From Pseudovibrio brasiliensis (GTDB lineage Bacteria > Pseudomonadota > Alphaproteobacteria > Rhizobiales > Stappiaceae), in assembly GCF_018282095.1 (NCBI RefSeq), contig NZ_CP074126.1, positions 124,001-188,000 of the forward strand: 64,000 bases of DNA, written 5' to 3'. Shown one piece after another: positions 26,946 to 37,015 of this stretch. Position 1 is the stretch's first letter; each line of letters opens with the position of its first letter. The notes under the pieces were generated by a model. The model saw only the letters and a list, made by a program, of their open reading frames with translations. It was not told the origin of the DNA and did no database searches. The translations under genes and the position numbers were made by a program.

Positions 26946-27629
26946 ATGACTGCACGTAAAATTCTGCTTGTAGATGACGATAATGATCTGCGCGAAGCTC
27001 TGGTTGAGCAGCTTTCGCTTTATGATGAATTTGAAACCACTCAAGCTGACAGTGCTGCTGCTGGCATCAAAAAAGCAAAAGAAGATCATTTTGACCTCGT
27101 TCTGATGGACGTTGGTCTGCCGGACATCGATGGCCGTGAAGCTGTAAAGCTGCTGCGCAAAGCAGGCTTTGGCGCTCCTGTCATCATGCTTACTGGTCAT
27201 GACACAGACAGTGACACCATTCTTGGTCTGGAAGCTGGTGCAAACGACTACGTCACCAAGCCGTTCAAGTTTGCTGTTCTCCTCGCTCGCATCCGTGCGC
27301 ACCTGCGTCAGCACGAGCAAAGCGAAGACGCTGTGTTCACCATTGGCCGTTATTCCTTCCAGCCTGCAGCAAAGTCCATGCAGGACGAAAGCGGCGGGAA
27401 GGTACGCCTGACCGAAAAAGAGACTTCCATTCTGAAGTTCCTCTACCGCGCAGGCGAAAAGCCAGTGACACGCGATGTACTGCTGCACGAAGTTTGGGGC
27501 TACAACTCTGGCGTCACTACACACACGCTGGAAACCCACATTTACCGTCTGCGTCAGAAAATCGAGCGTGATCCGTCCAATGCGGAGCTTCTCGTCACAG
27601 AAGCCGGTGGATATAAGCTTGTACCTTGA
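26946..27629 (+). CDS. cenR: OmpR-family response regulator, CenR/OtpR-like
   Basis: 227 residues: receiver domain with phosphoacceptor Asp in LVLMDVGLPDIDG, conserved Thr in IMLTGHD and Lys in DYVTKPF, then a winged-helix DNA-binding domain (LTEKETSILKFLYRAGEKPVTRDVLLHEVWG). Sequence feel and neighbourhood match the alphaproteobacterial envelope regulator CenR (OtpR in Brucella), which is also followed by a cyclic-nucleotide-binding-domain gene. No histidine kinase lies nearby. The ATG at 26946 is chosen over one four codons earlier. Confidence 0.85.
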   Translation: MTARKILLVDDDNDLREALVEQLSLYDEFETTQADSAAAGIKKAKEDHFDLVLMDVGLPDIDGREAVKLLRKAGFGAPVIMLTGHDTDSDTILGLEAGANDYVTKPFKFAVLLARIRAHLRQHEQSEDAVFTIGRYSFQPAAKSMQDESGGKVRLTEKETSILKFLYRAGEKPVTRDVLLHEVWGYNSGVTTHTLETHIYRLRQKIERDPSNAELLVTEAGGYKLVP

Positions 27630-27654
27630 GGCATAAGCGGCTAATTCAAGAACT

Positions 27655-28161
27655 ATGAGTCTAGCCCGCGACATCGAAATCTTAAGACGCGTTCCACTCC
27701 TCTCGCAGTTTACAGAGGATCAGCTGCGCCTGCTCGCCTTCAGTGCGGAAACAATGCAGGTGTCAAAAGGCGGAACAGTTTTTAACGAAGGTGAGCGGGC
27801 AGACGGCGGTATCGTGCTGACAATCGGCAAGGTGCAGCTTGAGACCGGGATGGGACGCGACTCGCGTCCCCGCGGCACTTATGGCCCCGGCACTTTATTT
27901 GGCGAAAACGCTCTGATGGCTGAAGGCAAACGCCCAGCCCGCGCAGTTGCTCTCGAAAACTGCGAGTTGATCCGCATTCGCCGCGCACTCTTCTCCCGTA
28001 TGCTTCAGGAATTTCCTGAAACCGCTCGCAAGCTTTACGTCGATAAAGCAAACGAGTTCACCACCGCAGCCGCTGCATTGGCACGGGTTGGTCGCAAGCT
28101 GGATGAAGTGGACGCTCTCAACGAGCGCCATAAGCAGGAAGTCGCGGCAAAGCGCAGCTAA
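27655..28161 (+). CDS. Cyclic nucleotide-binding domain protein
   Basis: 168 residues with one cNMP-binding beta-barrel (LSQFTEDQLRLLAFSAETMQVSKGGTVFNEGERADGG; GPGTLFGENALMAEGKRPARAVALENCELIRI) and a helical tail (RVGRKLDEVDALNERHK). There is no helix-turn-helix, so it is not a Crp/Fnr transcription factor; a partner or scaffold role with the preceding response regulator is suggested by the 25-base spacing and by conservation of the pair in related bacteria (from memory). Confidence 0.85.
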   Translation: MSLARDIEILRRVPLLSQFTEDQLRLLAFSAETMQVSKGGTVFNEGERADGGIVLTIGKVQLETGMGRDSRPRGTYGPGTLFGENALMAEGKRPARAVALENCELIRIRRALFSRMLQEFPETARKLYVDKANEFTTAAAALARVGRKLDEVDALNERHKQEVAAKRS

Positions 28162-28173
28162 TACACCAGCCAG

Positions 28174-28644
28174 CTAAAGCGGCTTTTGCACTCTGCTCTC
28201 TTTGAAATCATAGACAATCGAGCTTTCAATCTTGGTGATGTAAGCCCGTTTCGTGAACTTCTCAAAAGCAAGGCTTTTCAGATGATCGATATCGCGCACA
28301 CGTAGATGCGCGATGATATCGTAAACCCCACTGATGAGCGTGACCGATTTTACTTCCGGTAGCCCAACCACCTCCTGCAGGAACTCCTCCACCAAAAGAG
28401 CTTCGTGGCGGTCCAGTTGAATGAAGAACATAGCCTCAAACCCAACGCCATAGGCCTTCGGGTCCACTAATGCATGGCTGCTCTTTAAAATGCCACTGTC
28501 TTTCAATCGCTTAATGCGTTCATGACAAGCCGATGGACTGAGATTAACCTCCGCTGCAACCTGTTTATTGGGAAGGAGTGCATTGTTCTGCAAAACCTCT
28601 AATATAGCGAAGTCTGTTCGGTCTAGTTGGGCGTATGAGTTCAT
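28174..28644 (-). CDS. Lrp/AsnC-family transcriptional regulator
   Basis: 156 residues: N-terminal helix-turn-helix (LDRTDFAILEVLQNNALLPNKQVAAEVNLSPSACHERIKRL) and a C-terminal RAM ligand-binding domain (VEEFLQEVVGLPEVKSVTLISGVYDIIAHLRVRD). It is divergent from a LysE-family exporter gene with 90 bases between; this Lrp/LysE pairing usually means the regulator controls the exporter in response to an amino acid. Confidence 0.93.
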   Translation of the reverse strand: MNSYAQLDRTDFAILEVLQNNALLPNKQVAAEVNLSPSACHERIKRLKDSGILKSSHALVDPKAYGVGFEAMFFIQLDRHEALLVEEFLQEVVGLPEVKSVTLISGVYDIIAHLRVRDIDHLKSLAFEKFTKRAYITKIESSIVYDFKESRVQKPL

Positions 28645-28734
28645 TTTTCGGAATCTATTCGATATTCTGAAGGTGGTGACAGGAGTATATTCGGAGAAAA
28701 TTTGGAATAAAACCCCCGCAAGAATTTACTCCCA
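28645..28734. promoter_or_regulatory. Lrp/LysE divergent control region
   Basis: Short region between divergent start codons, holding both promoters. It has AT-rich half sites (TATTCGATATTCTG near the regulator and TATATTCGGAGAAAATTTGGA near the exporter) that could be Lrp-type operators. No consensus can be fixed from two copies. Confidence 0.45.
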
Positions 28735-29358
28735 ATGGCAGCGAATACTCTCCTTTTTCTCATCACCATTCTCAGTCTGATCATCGTTCCTGGTCCGGAT
28801 ATGCTCTACGTGACCAGCCGCGCTCTCGCCAGCGGTCGCCCCGCCGCTCTGAAAGCATCTCTCGGTATCTCTGCCGGATACCTTGTATTCACTGTGCTGG
28901 TTGCTGCCGGTTTCCAGTCCCTCTTCCTTGCAGAACCAAGGCTGTTTCAAGCGATCCGCTGGATGGGTCTGGCCTACCTTATGTATCTGGCCTATCGCTT
29001 GTTTTTTGCTGGCGGTATGTGGACCTCTGAAGAAGAACAGCAAGCATCAACTGAGACCAACGACCTGAAGTTCGGCTTCCTGACCAGCCTGCTCAATCCA
29101 AAGGGTATGCTCTTCTATTTCTCTTTGCTGCCGCAGTTTTATGTGCCTGAGGTCATGCCATTCTGGGTCTATGCACTGATCTTCGGCATGGTTGCCAGCC
29201 TTCTCTGCCTGATTGTCTACTACGGCGTTGGCAGCCTCGTGTCCGGACCTGCGCGCCTATGGCTTGCGAACAGTAACAATGGCAAACGCGTCTCTATGCT
29301 CGCCAGTCTTTGCGTCTTCGCCGTTGGCATCTCGATGGTCGTTGCTGATATGGCCTAA
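28735..29358 (+). CDS. LysE-family amino acid exporter
   Basis: A 207-residue six-helix exporter of the RhtB/LysE family (LSLIIVPGPDMLYVTSRALASGRPAALKASLG; GFLTSLLNPKGMLFYFSLLPQF). Divergent from the Lrp-family regulator gene, so probably induced by its substrate amino acid. Followed by a strong terminator. The upstream sequence has no clear Shine-Dalgarno element. Confidence 0.92.
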   Translation: MAANTLLFLITILSLIIVPGPDMLYVTSRALASGRPAALKASLGISAGYLVFTVLVAAGFQSLFLAEPRLFQAIRWMGLAYLMYLAYRLFFAGGMWTSEEEQQASTETNDLKFGFLTSLLNPKGMLFYFSLLPQFYVPEVMPFWVYALIFGMVASLLCLIVYYGVGSLVSGPARLWLANSNNGKRVSMLASLCVFAVGISMVVADMA

Positions 29359-29414
29359 AGCCATCTGCACGAATATGTGAAAAGCACACGGCCTATAAAG
29401 CCACAAGCTTATGA

Positions 29415-29450
29415 TATGACTGCATGATGCCCTCATGCAGTCATAGTTTT
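29415..29450 (+). terminator. Terminator after the LysE-family gene
   Basis: Perfect 12-base stem TATGACTGCATG/CATGCAGTCATA with a 7-base loop, then GTTTT. Confidence 0.85.
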
Positions 29451-29497
29451 CCGCTTTGACTGAGATGGAACAGCTCGCTCAAAGAGGAAGCCCTTCG

Positions 29498-30175
29498 ATG
29501 CCAAGCTCACTCACAAAAGCACTCGCAAGCTCCGCCTTGGCAATGCTGCTGGCAATTACAGTACCAAGCACCTCTGTGCTTGCGCTGACTACTTCACCGG
29601 AGGAGTTCTTTACTGCAGTCAAAGCGAAAGATCTGAGGAAGCTGGATCAAATCGCTCAAGCTGGAAGCTCATTGGATCTTCGCAATGAGGAAGGCGATAC
29701 AGCAATCATCATTGCTGCACGGCGTGGTGACCTCTCAGTACTTGAGCATCTGGTCAAGCTCGGAGCAGACATCAATCTACAAGATGCCAACAAGCGTGAT
29801 GTCCTGAACATCGCGATCACGACGAGAAACCCAGACTTAGCCCGACGCGCTCTGGATCTGGGCATTGATCCTGCGATGGTGACATCCGTCTACGAAGGGT
29901 CAGCGCTGATCTATGGCAGCCATCAGGGTGCAGTCGAGATTGTATCCATGCTGATTGATGCTGGTGCGCCTCTGGACCATGTCAACAACCTCGGCTGGAC
30001 GGCACTCCTTGAAGCAACCATTTTGGGCGATGGCAGCGAGCCTTATCAGGCAATTGTCGAAAAGCTGGTTGAAGCTGGTGCCAACAAAACCATTGCCGAC
30101 CGCAACGGCAGCCTTCCAATCGACCACGCCCGCAACAAAGGCCACACAGAGATTGTGGAGTTGCTGGAGGACTAG
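29498..30175 (+). CDS. Secreted ankyrin-repeat protein
   Basis: 225 residues. The start at 29498 has AGAGGAAG upstream and begins a clear signal peptide (PSSLTKALASSALAMLLAITVPSTSVLA). Four to five ankyrin repeats follow (GDTAIIIAARRGDLSVLEHLVKLGADINLQDANKRDVLNIAI ... HVNNLGWTALLEATILGDG ... DRNGSLPIDHARNKGHTEIVELL). Periplasmic ankyrin proteins are often partners of catalase or other envelope proteins; no partner is seen here. Confidence 0.88.
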   Translation: MPSSLTKALASSALAMLLAITVPSTSVLALTTSPEEFFTAVKAKDLRKLDQIAQAGSSLDLRNEEGDTAIIIAARRGDLSVLEHLVKLGADINLQDANKRDVLNIAITTRNPDLARRALDLGIDPAMVTSVYEGSALIYGSHQGAVEIVSMLIDAGAPLDHVNNLGWTALLEATILGDGSEPYQAIVEKLVEAGANKTIADRNGSLPIDHARNKGHTEIVELLED

Positions 30176-30183
30176 TTTCTCCA

Positions 30184-30212
30184 ATAAAAAAAGGGCGCTT
30201 TAAGCGCCCTTT
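30184..30212 (-). terminator. Terminator of the argC-leuD operon
   Basis: Stem AAAGGGCGC/GCGCCCTTT. Read on the minus strand it is followed by seven or more T residues, so it ends leuD transcription; it may also stop the convergent ankyrin gene. Confidence 0.88.
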
Positions 30213-30234
30213 GTCTCATCAGCTTCTGACTTAA

Positions 30235-30840
30235 TCAGTGCCAAGGATGGCTCAGTTCCAGCTTGTCTTCGTAGTTGTCGATGTGCTGGGTCTTCTCGAA
30301 GGTCTGGCCAATGTCATCAAGGCCGTTCAGCAGACAGTGCTTGCGGTGCGGATCCAGATCGAACTTGATCGAACCACCGTCCGGACCGCGAACTTCTTGC
30401 TCTTCCAGATCAACAGTCAGTGTCGCGTTTGCACCGCGGGAGGCATCGTCCATCAGCTTGTCGAGATCTTCCTGGCTTACAACGATTGGCAGAATGCCGT
30501 TCTTGAAGCAGTTGTTGTAGAAGATGTCTGCAAAGCTGGTGGAGATCACACAGCGGATACCGAAGTCCAGCAGCGCCCATGGAGCGTGCTCACGGGAAGA
30601 GCCGCAGCCGAAGTTATCGCCAGCAACGAGGATCTGAGCTTTCTCATAGCTTGGTTTGTTCAGCACGAACTCTTCGTTCTTGGAGCCATCGTCGTTGGTG
30701 CGCATCTCATGGAAAAGTGCAGTGCCAAGGCCCGAACGCTTAATAGTTTTCAAAAACTGCTTCGGGATGATCATATCGGTGTCGATGTTGACCAACGGCA
30801 AAGGTGCAGCAACGCCTGTCAGTACTGTAAACTTTTCCAT
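30235..30840 (-). CDS. leuD: 3-isopropylmalate dehydratase small subunit
   Basis: Aconitase-like swivel subunit of the leucine pathway isomerase. 201 residues, the proteobacterial LeuD length: [28 protein letters not shown] and [20 protein letters not shown] are the signature blocks. leuC is not in the window. It lies 40 bases after argC on the same strand, so an argC-leuD transcript is likely. Confidence 0.97.
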   Translation of the reverse strand: MEKFTVLTGVAAPLPLVNIDTDMIIPKQFLKTIKRSGLGTALFHEMRTNDDGSKNEEFVLNKPSYEKAQILVAGDNFGCGSSREHAPWALLDFGIRCVISTSFADIFYNNCFKNGILPIVVSQEDLDKLMDDASRGANATLTVDLEEQEVRGPDGGSIKFDLDPHRKHCLLNGLDDIGQTFEKTQHIDNYEDKLELSHPWH

Positions 30841-30880
30841 GGAATACTCTCCTCGGATCTCTGGAATTCTCTAATTTTTC

Positions 30881-31828
30881 TTAGGCAACAGCGAGGTCGA
30901 TGCTCTCGTTCAGGCCCATCATAATATTCAGGTTTTGGACAGCTGCCCCTGAAGCGCCCTTACCAAGGTTGTCGTAGATAGCAACCAACAGAGCCTGATG
31001 ACGATCATCGTTGGCAAACACGTGCAACTGCATCTTGTTGGTGCCGTTGAACATCTCTGGACTCAGGTCTTCGATCGCATTCACGCTCTCAAGCGGAGCC
31101 ACTTCCACATCACCAGCAACGCTGGAGAAGTGATCTGCAAGCGCTTCGTGCAGGTCTTTGCCAGTTGGAGCGTTGCGAAGCTGTCCAAGCTGCAACGGCA
31201 CAAATGTCATCATGCCCTGTGCGTAGTTGCCAACTGCAGGCTGGAACAAAGGTGCATGAGCAAGGTCCGCATAGAACTGCATCTCCGGCAGGTGCTTATG
31301 GCCGAACTGCAAGCCATATGGCCAGTAAGAGGATGCCTTATCGTTGCCTTCGTACTTTTCGATCATCTGACGACCGCCACCGGTATACCCGGAAACTGCA
31401 TTCACAGTGAACGCATGGGTGGACGGAATAAGGCGAGCTTCAAGCAACGGACGAATAGTTGCGATCACACCCTGCGGGTAACAACCCGGGTTTGATACAA
31501 AGCGCGCCTTGGAGATGATCTCAGTCTGGTCCTTTGTCATCTCAGGGAAGCCATAGGCCCACTCTGGATTAACACGATGCGCGGAAGACGCATCAATCAC
31601 ACGGGTGCTGTCGTTGGTAATGAGCGAGACGCTCTGCAGTGCAGCTGCATCAGGCAGGCACAGAATTGCAACATCAGCAGAATTCAAAAGCTCCGCACGC
31701 GCGTCCAGTTCCTTGCGGCGCTCTGGAGCGATGCTTAGGATTTCAATGTCACGGCGCCCAGCCAAACGCTCGCGGATCTGCAGACCCGTCGTTCCGGCTT
31801 CTCCATCAATGAACACGCGCACCGACAT
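30881..31828 (-). CDS. argC: N-acetyl-gamma-glutamyl-phosphate reductase (type 2)
   Basis: Third step of arginine synthesis. 315 residues, the short type-2 form: VFIDGEAGTTGLQIRERLAGR nucleotide-binding start, active-site cysteine in FVSNPGCYPQGVIA, and the late GYTGGGRQMIEKYE loop. The start at 31828 has AAGGAG upstream; an ATG 23 codons earlier is rejected. Its partner leuD belongs to a different pathway. Confidence 0.96.
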   Translation of the reverse strand: MSVRVFIDGEAGTTGLQIRERLAGRRDIEILSIAPERRKELDARAELLNSADVAILCLPDAAALQSVSLITNDSTRVIDASSAHRVNPEWAYGFPEMTKDQTEIISKARFVSNPGCYPQGVIATIRPLLEARLIPSTHAFTVNAVSGYTGGGRQMIEKYEGNDKASSYWPYGLQFGHKHLPEMQFYADLAHAPLFQPAVGNYAQGMMTFVPLQLGQLRNAPTGKDLHEALADHFSSVAGDVEVAPLESVNAIEDLSPEMFNGTNKMQLHVFANDDRHQALLVAIYDNLGKGASGAAVQNLNIMMGLNESIDLAVA

Positions 31829-32184
31829 TTTTGACTCCTTGGAGCTTGTAGTTGGAATAGGTTCAGGGGTTGTACAACGTCCATCACTCATTGTCACAGA
31901 ATAGGGCGCGTTTTTTTAGGTCTCTGTCCTCAATTGGCAGTTGAGGGAGGCTCAAGCAACTTCAGGTTCACAGGAAGGGCTTTTCGAATATTACAAGAAT
32001 TCCCGTATGTCGCTCACATCCAAACACATTCTACTGAAATCGACGTTTTTACGGGGTTCTTATCTCGTTTCGCATTGAAAAATTGAACAAATGCACCTTA
32101 ATAGGTTTCAAAGGCATAGGCCGCGTCCATGTGGCATGTTCGCGCAGCCTGTGCCGACTATAATGTTGGATGAGGAACGCCTGA
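31829..32184. other. Divergent intergenic region, argC / NAD-glutamate dehydrogenase
   Basis: About 355 bases holding both promoters. A possible -35/-10 pair for the dehydrogenase is TTGAAA with TAATAG near 32075-32105. Nothing else is recognised. Confidence 0.35.
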
Positions 32185-35100
32185 ATGTCTGGAACGACAA
32201 CCGAGGCTAAAGCTGGGCTTATTGCCGATACCTGTGCACTGCTGATTGACGAAAACGAAGACGAAGCAAGGTTTGCAGAAGACCTCTTCTCTCACGCCGA
32301 TGCAGAAGATCTCCTGAACTACTCCCCATCAGAGCTTGCGGTTGTTTCGCAGGAAGCTTGGGCTGATTTCGCAAATCACCCACTGGGGACCCATCGAATT
32401 CGTGTTTTCAATCCGCAGCCAAATGCTGACGGCAAGCAACTTGAAGACATCACCGTCGTTGAAATCGTCAACGATAACATGGCCTTCCTCGTATCCTCCG
32501 TAATGGGGGCTATCCAGACAGCTGGTTACGAAGTTCGCCTTGTTCTGCACCCACTCTTCGTTGTCGAGCGTGATGACGACGGTGGCCTCCAGAAGTTCCA
32601 CGGCACCGTTGGACTGGGAGGACCATCTGTTCGCCGTGAAAGCCTCATCCATATTCATCTGACTCGTCTGAACTCTGATGAGGACATCAAGCAACTCGAG
32701 GAAAACCTCGATCTTGTTCTCAACGATGTCCGTCAGGCTGTGAATGACTGGCGCCCAATGCGCGACAGAATTCAGCTGGCTGTCGAGGAATACCAGCAGG
32801 TCCGCGCAAAAGCGGACAACAAACAGTTTGACGAAGCGATTGCTTTCCTTGAGTGGATGGCTGCTGACAACTTCACTCTTCTCGGTATTCGCGAGTTCAT
32901 CTTCGACGATACCAGCGAAAACGGAGAGCTTTCTCTGATCGAGGGCTCCGGCTTGGGCATCCTGACAGATCCTAAAGTTCGCGTGCTCCGCAAGGGCTCT
33001 GAGTTCGTTGTGATGACACCGGAAATCAGAGAGTTCCTGTTAAAGCCGGAACCGCTGATCATCGGTAAAGCCAATATCCGTAGCCGCGTGCACCGCCACG
33101 TTCACATGGACTACATCGGTGTGAAACTGTTTGATGATGAAGGCAAACTCCGCGGTGAACTGCGTGTTGTTGGTCTCTTCACAGCAACGGCCTACACCCG
33201 CTCAACAAGCTCCATTCCTTACATTCGCCATAAGACCGCGAAAGTAATGAAGAACCACGGCTTCGACCCGGAAAGCCACAGCGGCCGCGCGCTGCGCAAC
33301 ATTCTGGAGGGCTATCCGCGTGATGACCTGTTCCAGATTGACGTCGATACGCTCTCCAACTTCGCAGATGCAATTCTGCAGCTGAATGAGCGCCCACGTG
33401 TCCGTGTCCTCTCCAGAACCGATAAGTTTGACCGCTTCGTTTCCATCATCACCTACATTCCGCGTGATCACTTCACAACGAGCATCCGTGAGCGTGTCGG
33501 CAAGTATCTGGCAAACGTTTACGAAGGGCGCCTGTCCGCCTGGTACGCAACGTTCCCTGAAGGCCCGCTCGTTCGCGTGCACTACATCGTGGGTCGTTAT
33601 ATCGGTGACACGCCTCAACCGTCTCAGGCTGAGCTGGAAGCATCTATTCAGGAAATCGTCCGTACATGGACCGATAGCCTGCGAGAAGCGCTGCGCTCGG
33701 TTTATGGCAATGCTATCTCTGGCGCGCTGCTGAAACGATATGGCTCTGCGTTTGATGGCGAGTACACCTCCGCAACACCAGCTGTGACTGCGACCAAAGA
33801 TATCCGTCGCATTGAGCAGCTGGGCGAGAAGCGCCCGCTGGTGATCAGCTTCTATAAGCGTGAGCGTGAAGGTAAGGGCCAGATTTCTCTGCGCGCATAC
33901 CATCTCAACAAACCAATTCCACTGTCCGCTCGTGTCCCGATGCTCGAAAACCTCGGCTTCCGTGTCATCAACGAGAGAACCTATCGGATCACACCGACAG
34001 ATCGCGAACTCAGCTATCTGCACGATACCACGCTGCATCTGGACGAAAATCGCTTCCGCAACTTCACCGAAGCGGACATCGAACGACTAGGTGCACTGTT
34101 CCTCGCAGTCTGGAACAAACAGGCTGAAAACGATGGTTATAACGCCCTCGCGCTGACCGCCGGATTGGCTTGGCGTGACATTGCGATGATCCGCGCGCTC
34201 TCTCGCTACCTGCGTCAGGCTGGAATCCTCTATTCTGAAGATTATATGTGGGGAACTCTTAACCGCTATCCACAGATCGCTCAGCAGCTGGTTCACCTGT
34301 TCCATACACGCTTTGATCCTACACTCGGAACGTTTGAACGTTCGGGTAAGGAGAGCCGTCTGATTGATGAGATTTCCGCAAGCCTGGACGAAGTAACGAG
34401 CTTGGATGACGACCGAATCCTCCGTCGTTTCCAGAACTTGATCATGGCAACCTTGCGTACCAACTTCTTCCAGCTGGATGAGGCTGGTCAGCCAAAACCA
34501 ACCTTCGCATTCAAGCTTGATCCGCATAAAGTAGAAGGCCTGCCAAAGCCGCTGCCGTATCGCGAAATCTTCGTCTACAGCCCACGTGTTGAAGGCGTGC
34601 ATATGCGCTTCGGTCCGGCTGCCCGTGGTGGTCTGCGTTGGTCTGACCGCGCTCAGGACTACCGCACAGAAGTGCTCGGTCTTGTGAAAGCACAGCAGGT
34701 CAAGAACGCTGTGATCGTTCCTGTTGGGTCTAAAGGTGGTTTCCTTCCAAAACAGCTTCCAAAAACTGGCAGCCGCGATGAATGGATTGCAGAGGGAACG
34801 GAAGCCTACAAGATCTTCATTTCTTCCTTGCTGGACCTGACTGACAATCTGGATGCGGACCTCGTTCTGCCACCCGAACTGGTTGTTCGTCACGATCAGG
34901 ATGATCCATACCTTGTTGTGGCTGCAGACAAAGGCACAGCAACCTTCTCAGACACCGCAAACGCAATCTCGGAGAGCAAGGGCTTTTGGCTGGGCGATGC
35001 ATTCGCTTCTGGTGGCTCTGCCGGGTATGACCATAAGAAGATGGGCATCACCGCGCGCGGCGCTTGGGAAGCTGTAAAGCGTCACTTCCGTGAAATGGAC

Positions 35101-36993
35101 CGTGACATCCAGAAAGAGCCATTCACCGCTTGTGGTGTAGGCGATATGTCTGGTGACGTGTTCGGCAACGGTATGCTGCTTTCCAAAGCGACCAAGCTGG
35201 TCGCAGCCTTCGATCACCGCGATATCTTCCTCGACCCGAACCCGGATCCATCCGTGACGTGGGATGAGCGCAAGCGCATGTTCGATCTGGGGCGTTCTTC
35301 CTGGCAGGACTACAACAAGGAGCTGATTTCCGAAGGTGGTGGCATCTACCCACGGTCTTCTAAGTCGATTCCCCTGTCCATTCAGGTCCAGAAGATGCTT
35401 GGTTTGAACAAGGCAAAAGCGTCTCCTCAGGAAGTCATGACTGCCATCCTCAAGATGAAGGCAGACCTGCTGTGGTTCGGCGGTATCGGCACCTACATCC
35501 GTGCATCGGATGAAAACAACAGCGACGTGGGTGACCGCGGTAACGATTCCATCCGCATCACGGCAGCTGAAGTCGGCTCGAAAGTCATCGGCGAGGGCGC
35601 AAACCTCGGTATCACCCAGAAAGCGCGTATCGAGTTCTCTCGTGCCGGTGGTCGTTGTAACTCCGACGCGATTGATAACTCCGCTGGTGTGAACTCCTCC
35701 GATATGGAAGTGAACATCAAGATTGCGCTGGGCGCTGCAGTGAAGAAGGGTACCCTGACCACTCCAGACCGCAACGTTTTGCTGGCGGATATGACAGACG
35801 AAGTTGCACAGCTGGTATTGCGCAACAACTATCTGCAAACATTGGCAATCTCACTCTGTGATCGCCGTGGTCTGGAAGACCTGGGCTATCAGGTGCGCAT
35901 GATGCGCCAGCTGGAATCTCAGGATCTGTTGGATCGTGCAGTAGAAGATCTGCCGGACGATGTAACCATCGAAGAGCGTGAGAAAGCAGGTCAGCACCTG
36001 TCCCGTCCAGAACTGGGCGTGTTGTTGGCATATGCAAAACTCACCTTGCATGATGAGCTGCTTGAGAGCTCCGTGCCGGATGATGCGTACCTCGCGAAAG
36101 AGCTGTACCGCTACTTCCCTAAAGAGATGGCAGATACCTACTCTCAGGAAATTGAGAGCCACCGTCTGCGCCGCGAAATCATTGCGACCATGCTGGCAAA
36201 CTCCATCATCAACCGTGGAGGCCCGGCATTCCTGACCCGCATCATCGACCAGACTGGTGCGTCTGTAGCTGATGTGGCACGCGCCTTCGCGGTCGTTCGC
36301 GATGCCTTCGGCCTGACACAGCTGAACGAAGAGATCGACCGTCTGGACAACACCATTTCTGGTGACTTGCAGCTGGAGCTCTACACTCTGGTTCAGGATC
36401 TGGTGCTCGGTATGGTCATCTGGTTTCTGCGCAACGTATCCTTCGAGGATGGTCTGGAAGCAGCAATCAACCGCTTCCGTGATACCGTGAAGCGCTTGTC
36501 TCCACGTCTGGAAACATTCCTGTCTGATGAACGGGCAGCGATGCTTAAGGCAGAGACAGATCGTCTGGTAGAAGCTGGCGTTCCAATCATGATCGCAGCG
36601 CGTATTGCTCGCCTCATCGGCGAAATGGTGATCCCGGATATCGTTCTGGTTTCCGAAAAAGCAAACCGTGATGTAGATGAAGTTGCAGCTTCCTACTTCC
36701 GCGTTGCAGAGCACTTCAAGTTTGGTGCGATTGAAGAGCTGGCTCGTGAGTTTGTCATTCGTGACTACTACGACGGTCTGGCGCTCGATCGCTCCCGCTC
36801 CATTCTGGCAAATGCTCTGAGAGATCTCGCAGCTCAAGCCCTGGAAGATGCAAACGGCTTCGATGGTTGGCTGGAACGTAACGGCGGTAAAGCTGAAAGA
36901 ACGCAGCAGGCAACTAACGAGATCCTGGAGAAAGACCTTTCGGTTTCCAAGTTCTCTGTTGCAGCTGGTATGCTGGCAGAGCTGGCAAACTAA
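32185..36993 (+). CDS. gdhB: NAD-specific glutamate dehydrogenase, large (about 180 kDa) class
   Basis: Deaminates glutamate to 2-oxoglutarate; catabolic and NAD-dependent. 1602 residues, matching the L_180 class. The long N-terminal half has ACT-like regulatory segments, and the catalytic core has VHMRFGPAARGGLRWSDRAQDYRTEVLGLVKAQQVKNAVIVPVGSKGGF, followed by a Rossmann part with GVGDMSGDVFGNGML and GEGANLG. The C-terminal helical region is typical. The frame is intact throughout. Transcribed alone with its own terminator. Confidence 0.97.
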   Translation: MSGTTTEAKAGLIADTCALLIDENEDEARFAEDLFSHADAEDLLNYSPSELAVVSQEAWADFANHPLGTHRIRVFNPQPNADGKQLEDITVVEIVNDNMAFLVSSVMGAIQTAGYEVRLVLHPLFVVERDDDGGLQKFHGTVGLGGPSVRRESLIHIHLTRLNSDEDIKQLEENLDLVLNDVRQAVNDWRPMRDRIQLAVEEYQQVRAKADNKQFDEAIAFLEWMAADNFTLLGIREFIFDDTSENGELSLIEGSGLGILTDPKVRVLRKGSEFVVMTPEIREFLLKPEPLIIGKANIRSRVHRHVHMDYIGVKLFDDEGKLRGELRVVGLFTATAYTRSTSSIPYIRHKTAKVMKNHGFDPESHSGRALRNILEGYPRDDLFQIDVDTLSNFADAILQLNERPRVRVLSRTDKFDRFVSIITYIPRDHFTTSIRERVGKYLANVYEGRLSAWYATFPEGPLVRVHYIVGRYIGDTPQPSQAELEASIQEIVRTWTDSLREALRSVYGNAISGALLKRYGSAFDGEYTSATPAVTATKDIRRIEQLGEKRPLVISFYKREREGKGQISLRAYHLNKPIPLSARVPMLENLGFRVINERTYRITPTDRELSYLHDTTLHLDENRFRNFTEADIERLGALFLAVWNKQAENDGYNALALTAGLAWRDIAMIRALSRYLRQAGILYSEDYMWGTLNRYPQIAQQLVHLFHTRFDPTLGTFERSGKESRLIDEISASLDEVTSLDDDRILRRFQNLIMATLRTNFFQLDEAGQPKPTFAFKLDPHKVEGLPKPLPYREIFVYSPRVEGVHMRFGPAARGGLRWSDRAQDYRTEVLGLVKAQQVKNAVIVPVGSKGGFLPKQLPKTGSRDEWIAEGTEAYKIFISSLLDLTDNLDADLVLPPELVVRHDQDDPYLVVAADKGTATFSDTANAISESKGFWLGDAFASGGSAGYDHKKMGITARGAWEAVKRHFREMDRDIQKEPFTACGVGDMSGDVFGNGMLLSKATKLVAAFDHRDIFLDPNPDPSVTWDERKRMFDLGRSSWQDYNKELISEGGGIYPRSSKSIPLSIQVQKMLGLNKAKASPQEVMTAILKMKADLLWFGGIGTYIRASDENNSDVGDRGNDSIRITAAEVGSKVIGEGANLGITQKARIEFSRAGGRCNSDAIDNSAGVNSSDMEVNIKIALGAAVKKGTLTTPDRNVLLADMTDEVAQLVLRNNYLQTLAISLCDRRGLEDLGYQVRMMRQLESQDLLDRAVEDLPDDVTIEEREKAGQHLSRPELGVLLAYAKLTLHDELLESSVPDDAYLAKELYRYFPKEMADTYSQEIESHRLRREIIATMLANSIINRGGPAFLTRIIDQTGASVADVARAFAVVRDAFGLTQLNEEIDRLDNTISGDLQLELYTLVQDLVLGMVIWFLRNVSFEDGLEAAINRFRDTVKRLSPRLETFLSDERAAMLKAETDRLVEAGVPIMIAARIARLIGEMVIPDIVLVSEKANRDVDEVAASYFRVAEHFKFGAIEELAREFVIRDYYDGLALDRSRSILANALRDLAAQALEDANGFDGWLERNGGKAERTQQATNEILEKDLSVSKFSVAAGMLAELAN

Positions 36994-37015
36994 AGCGCTC
37001 TGAACAAGACAAATC

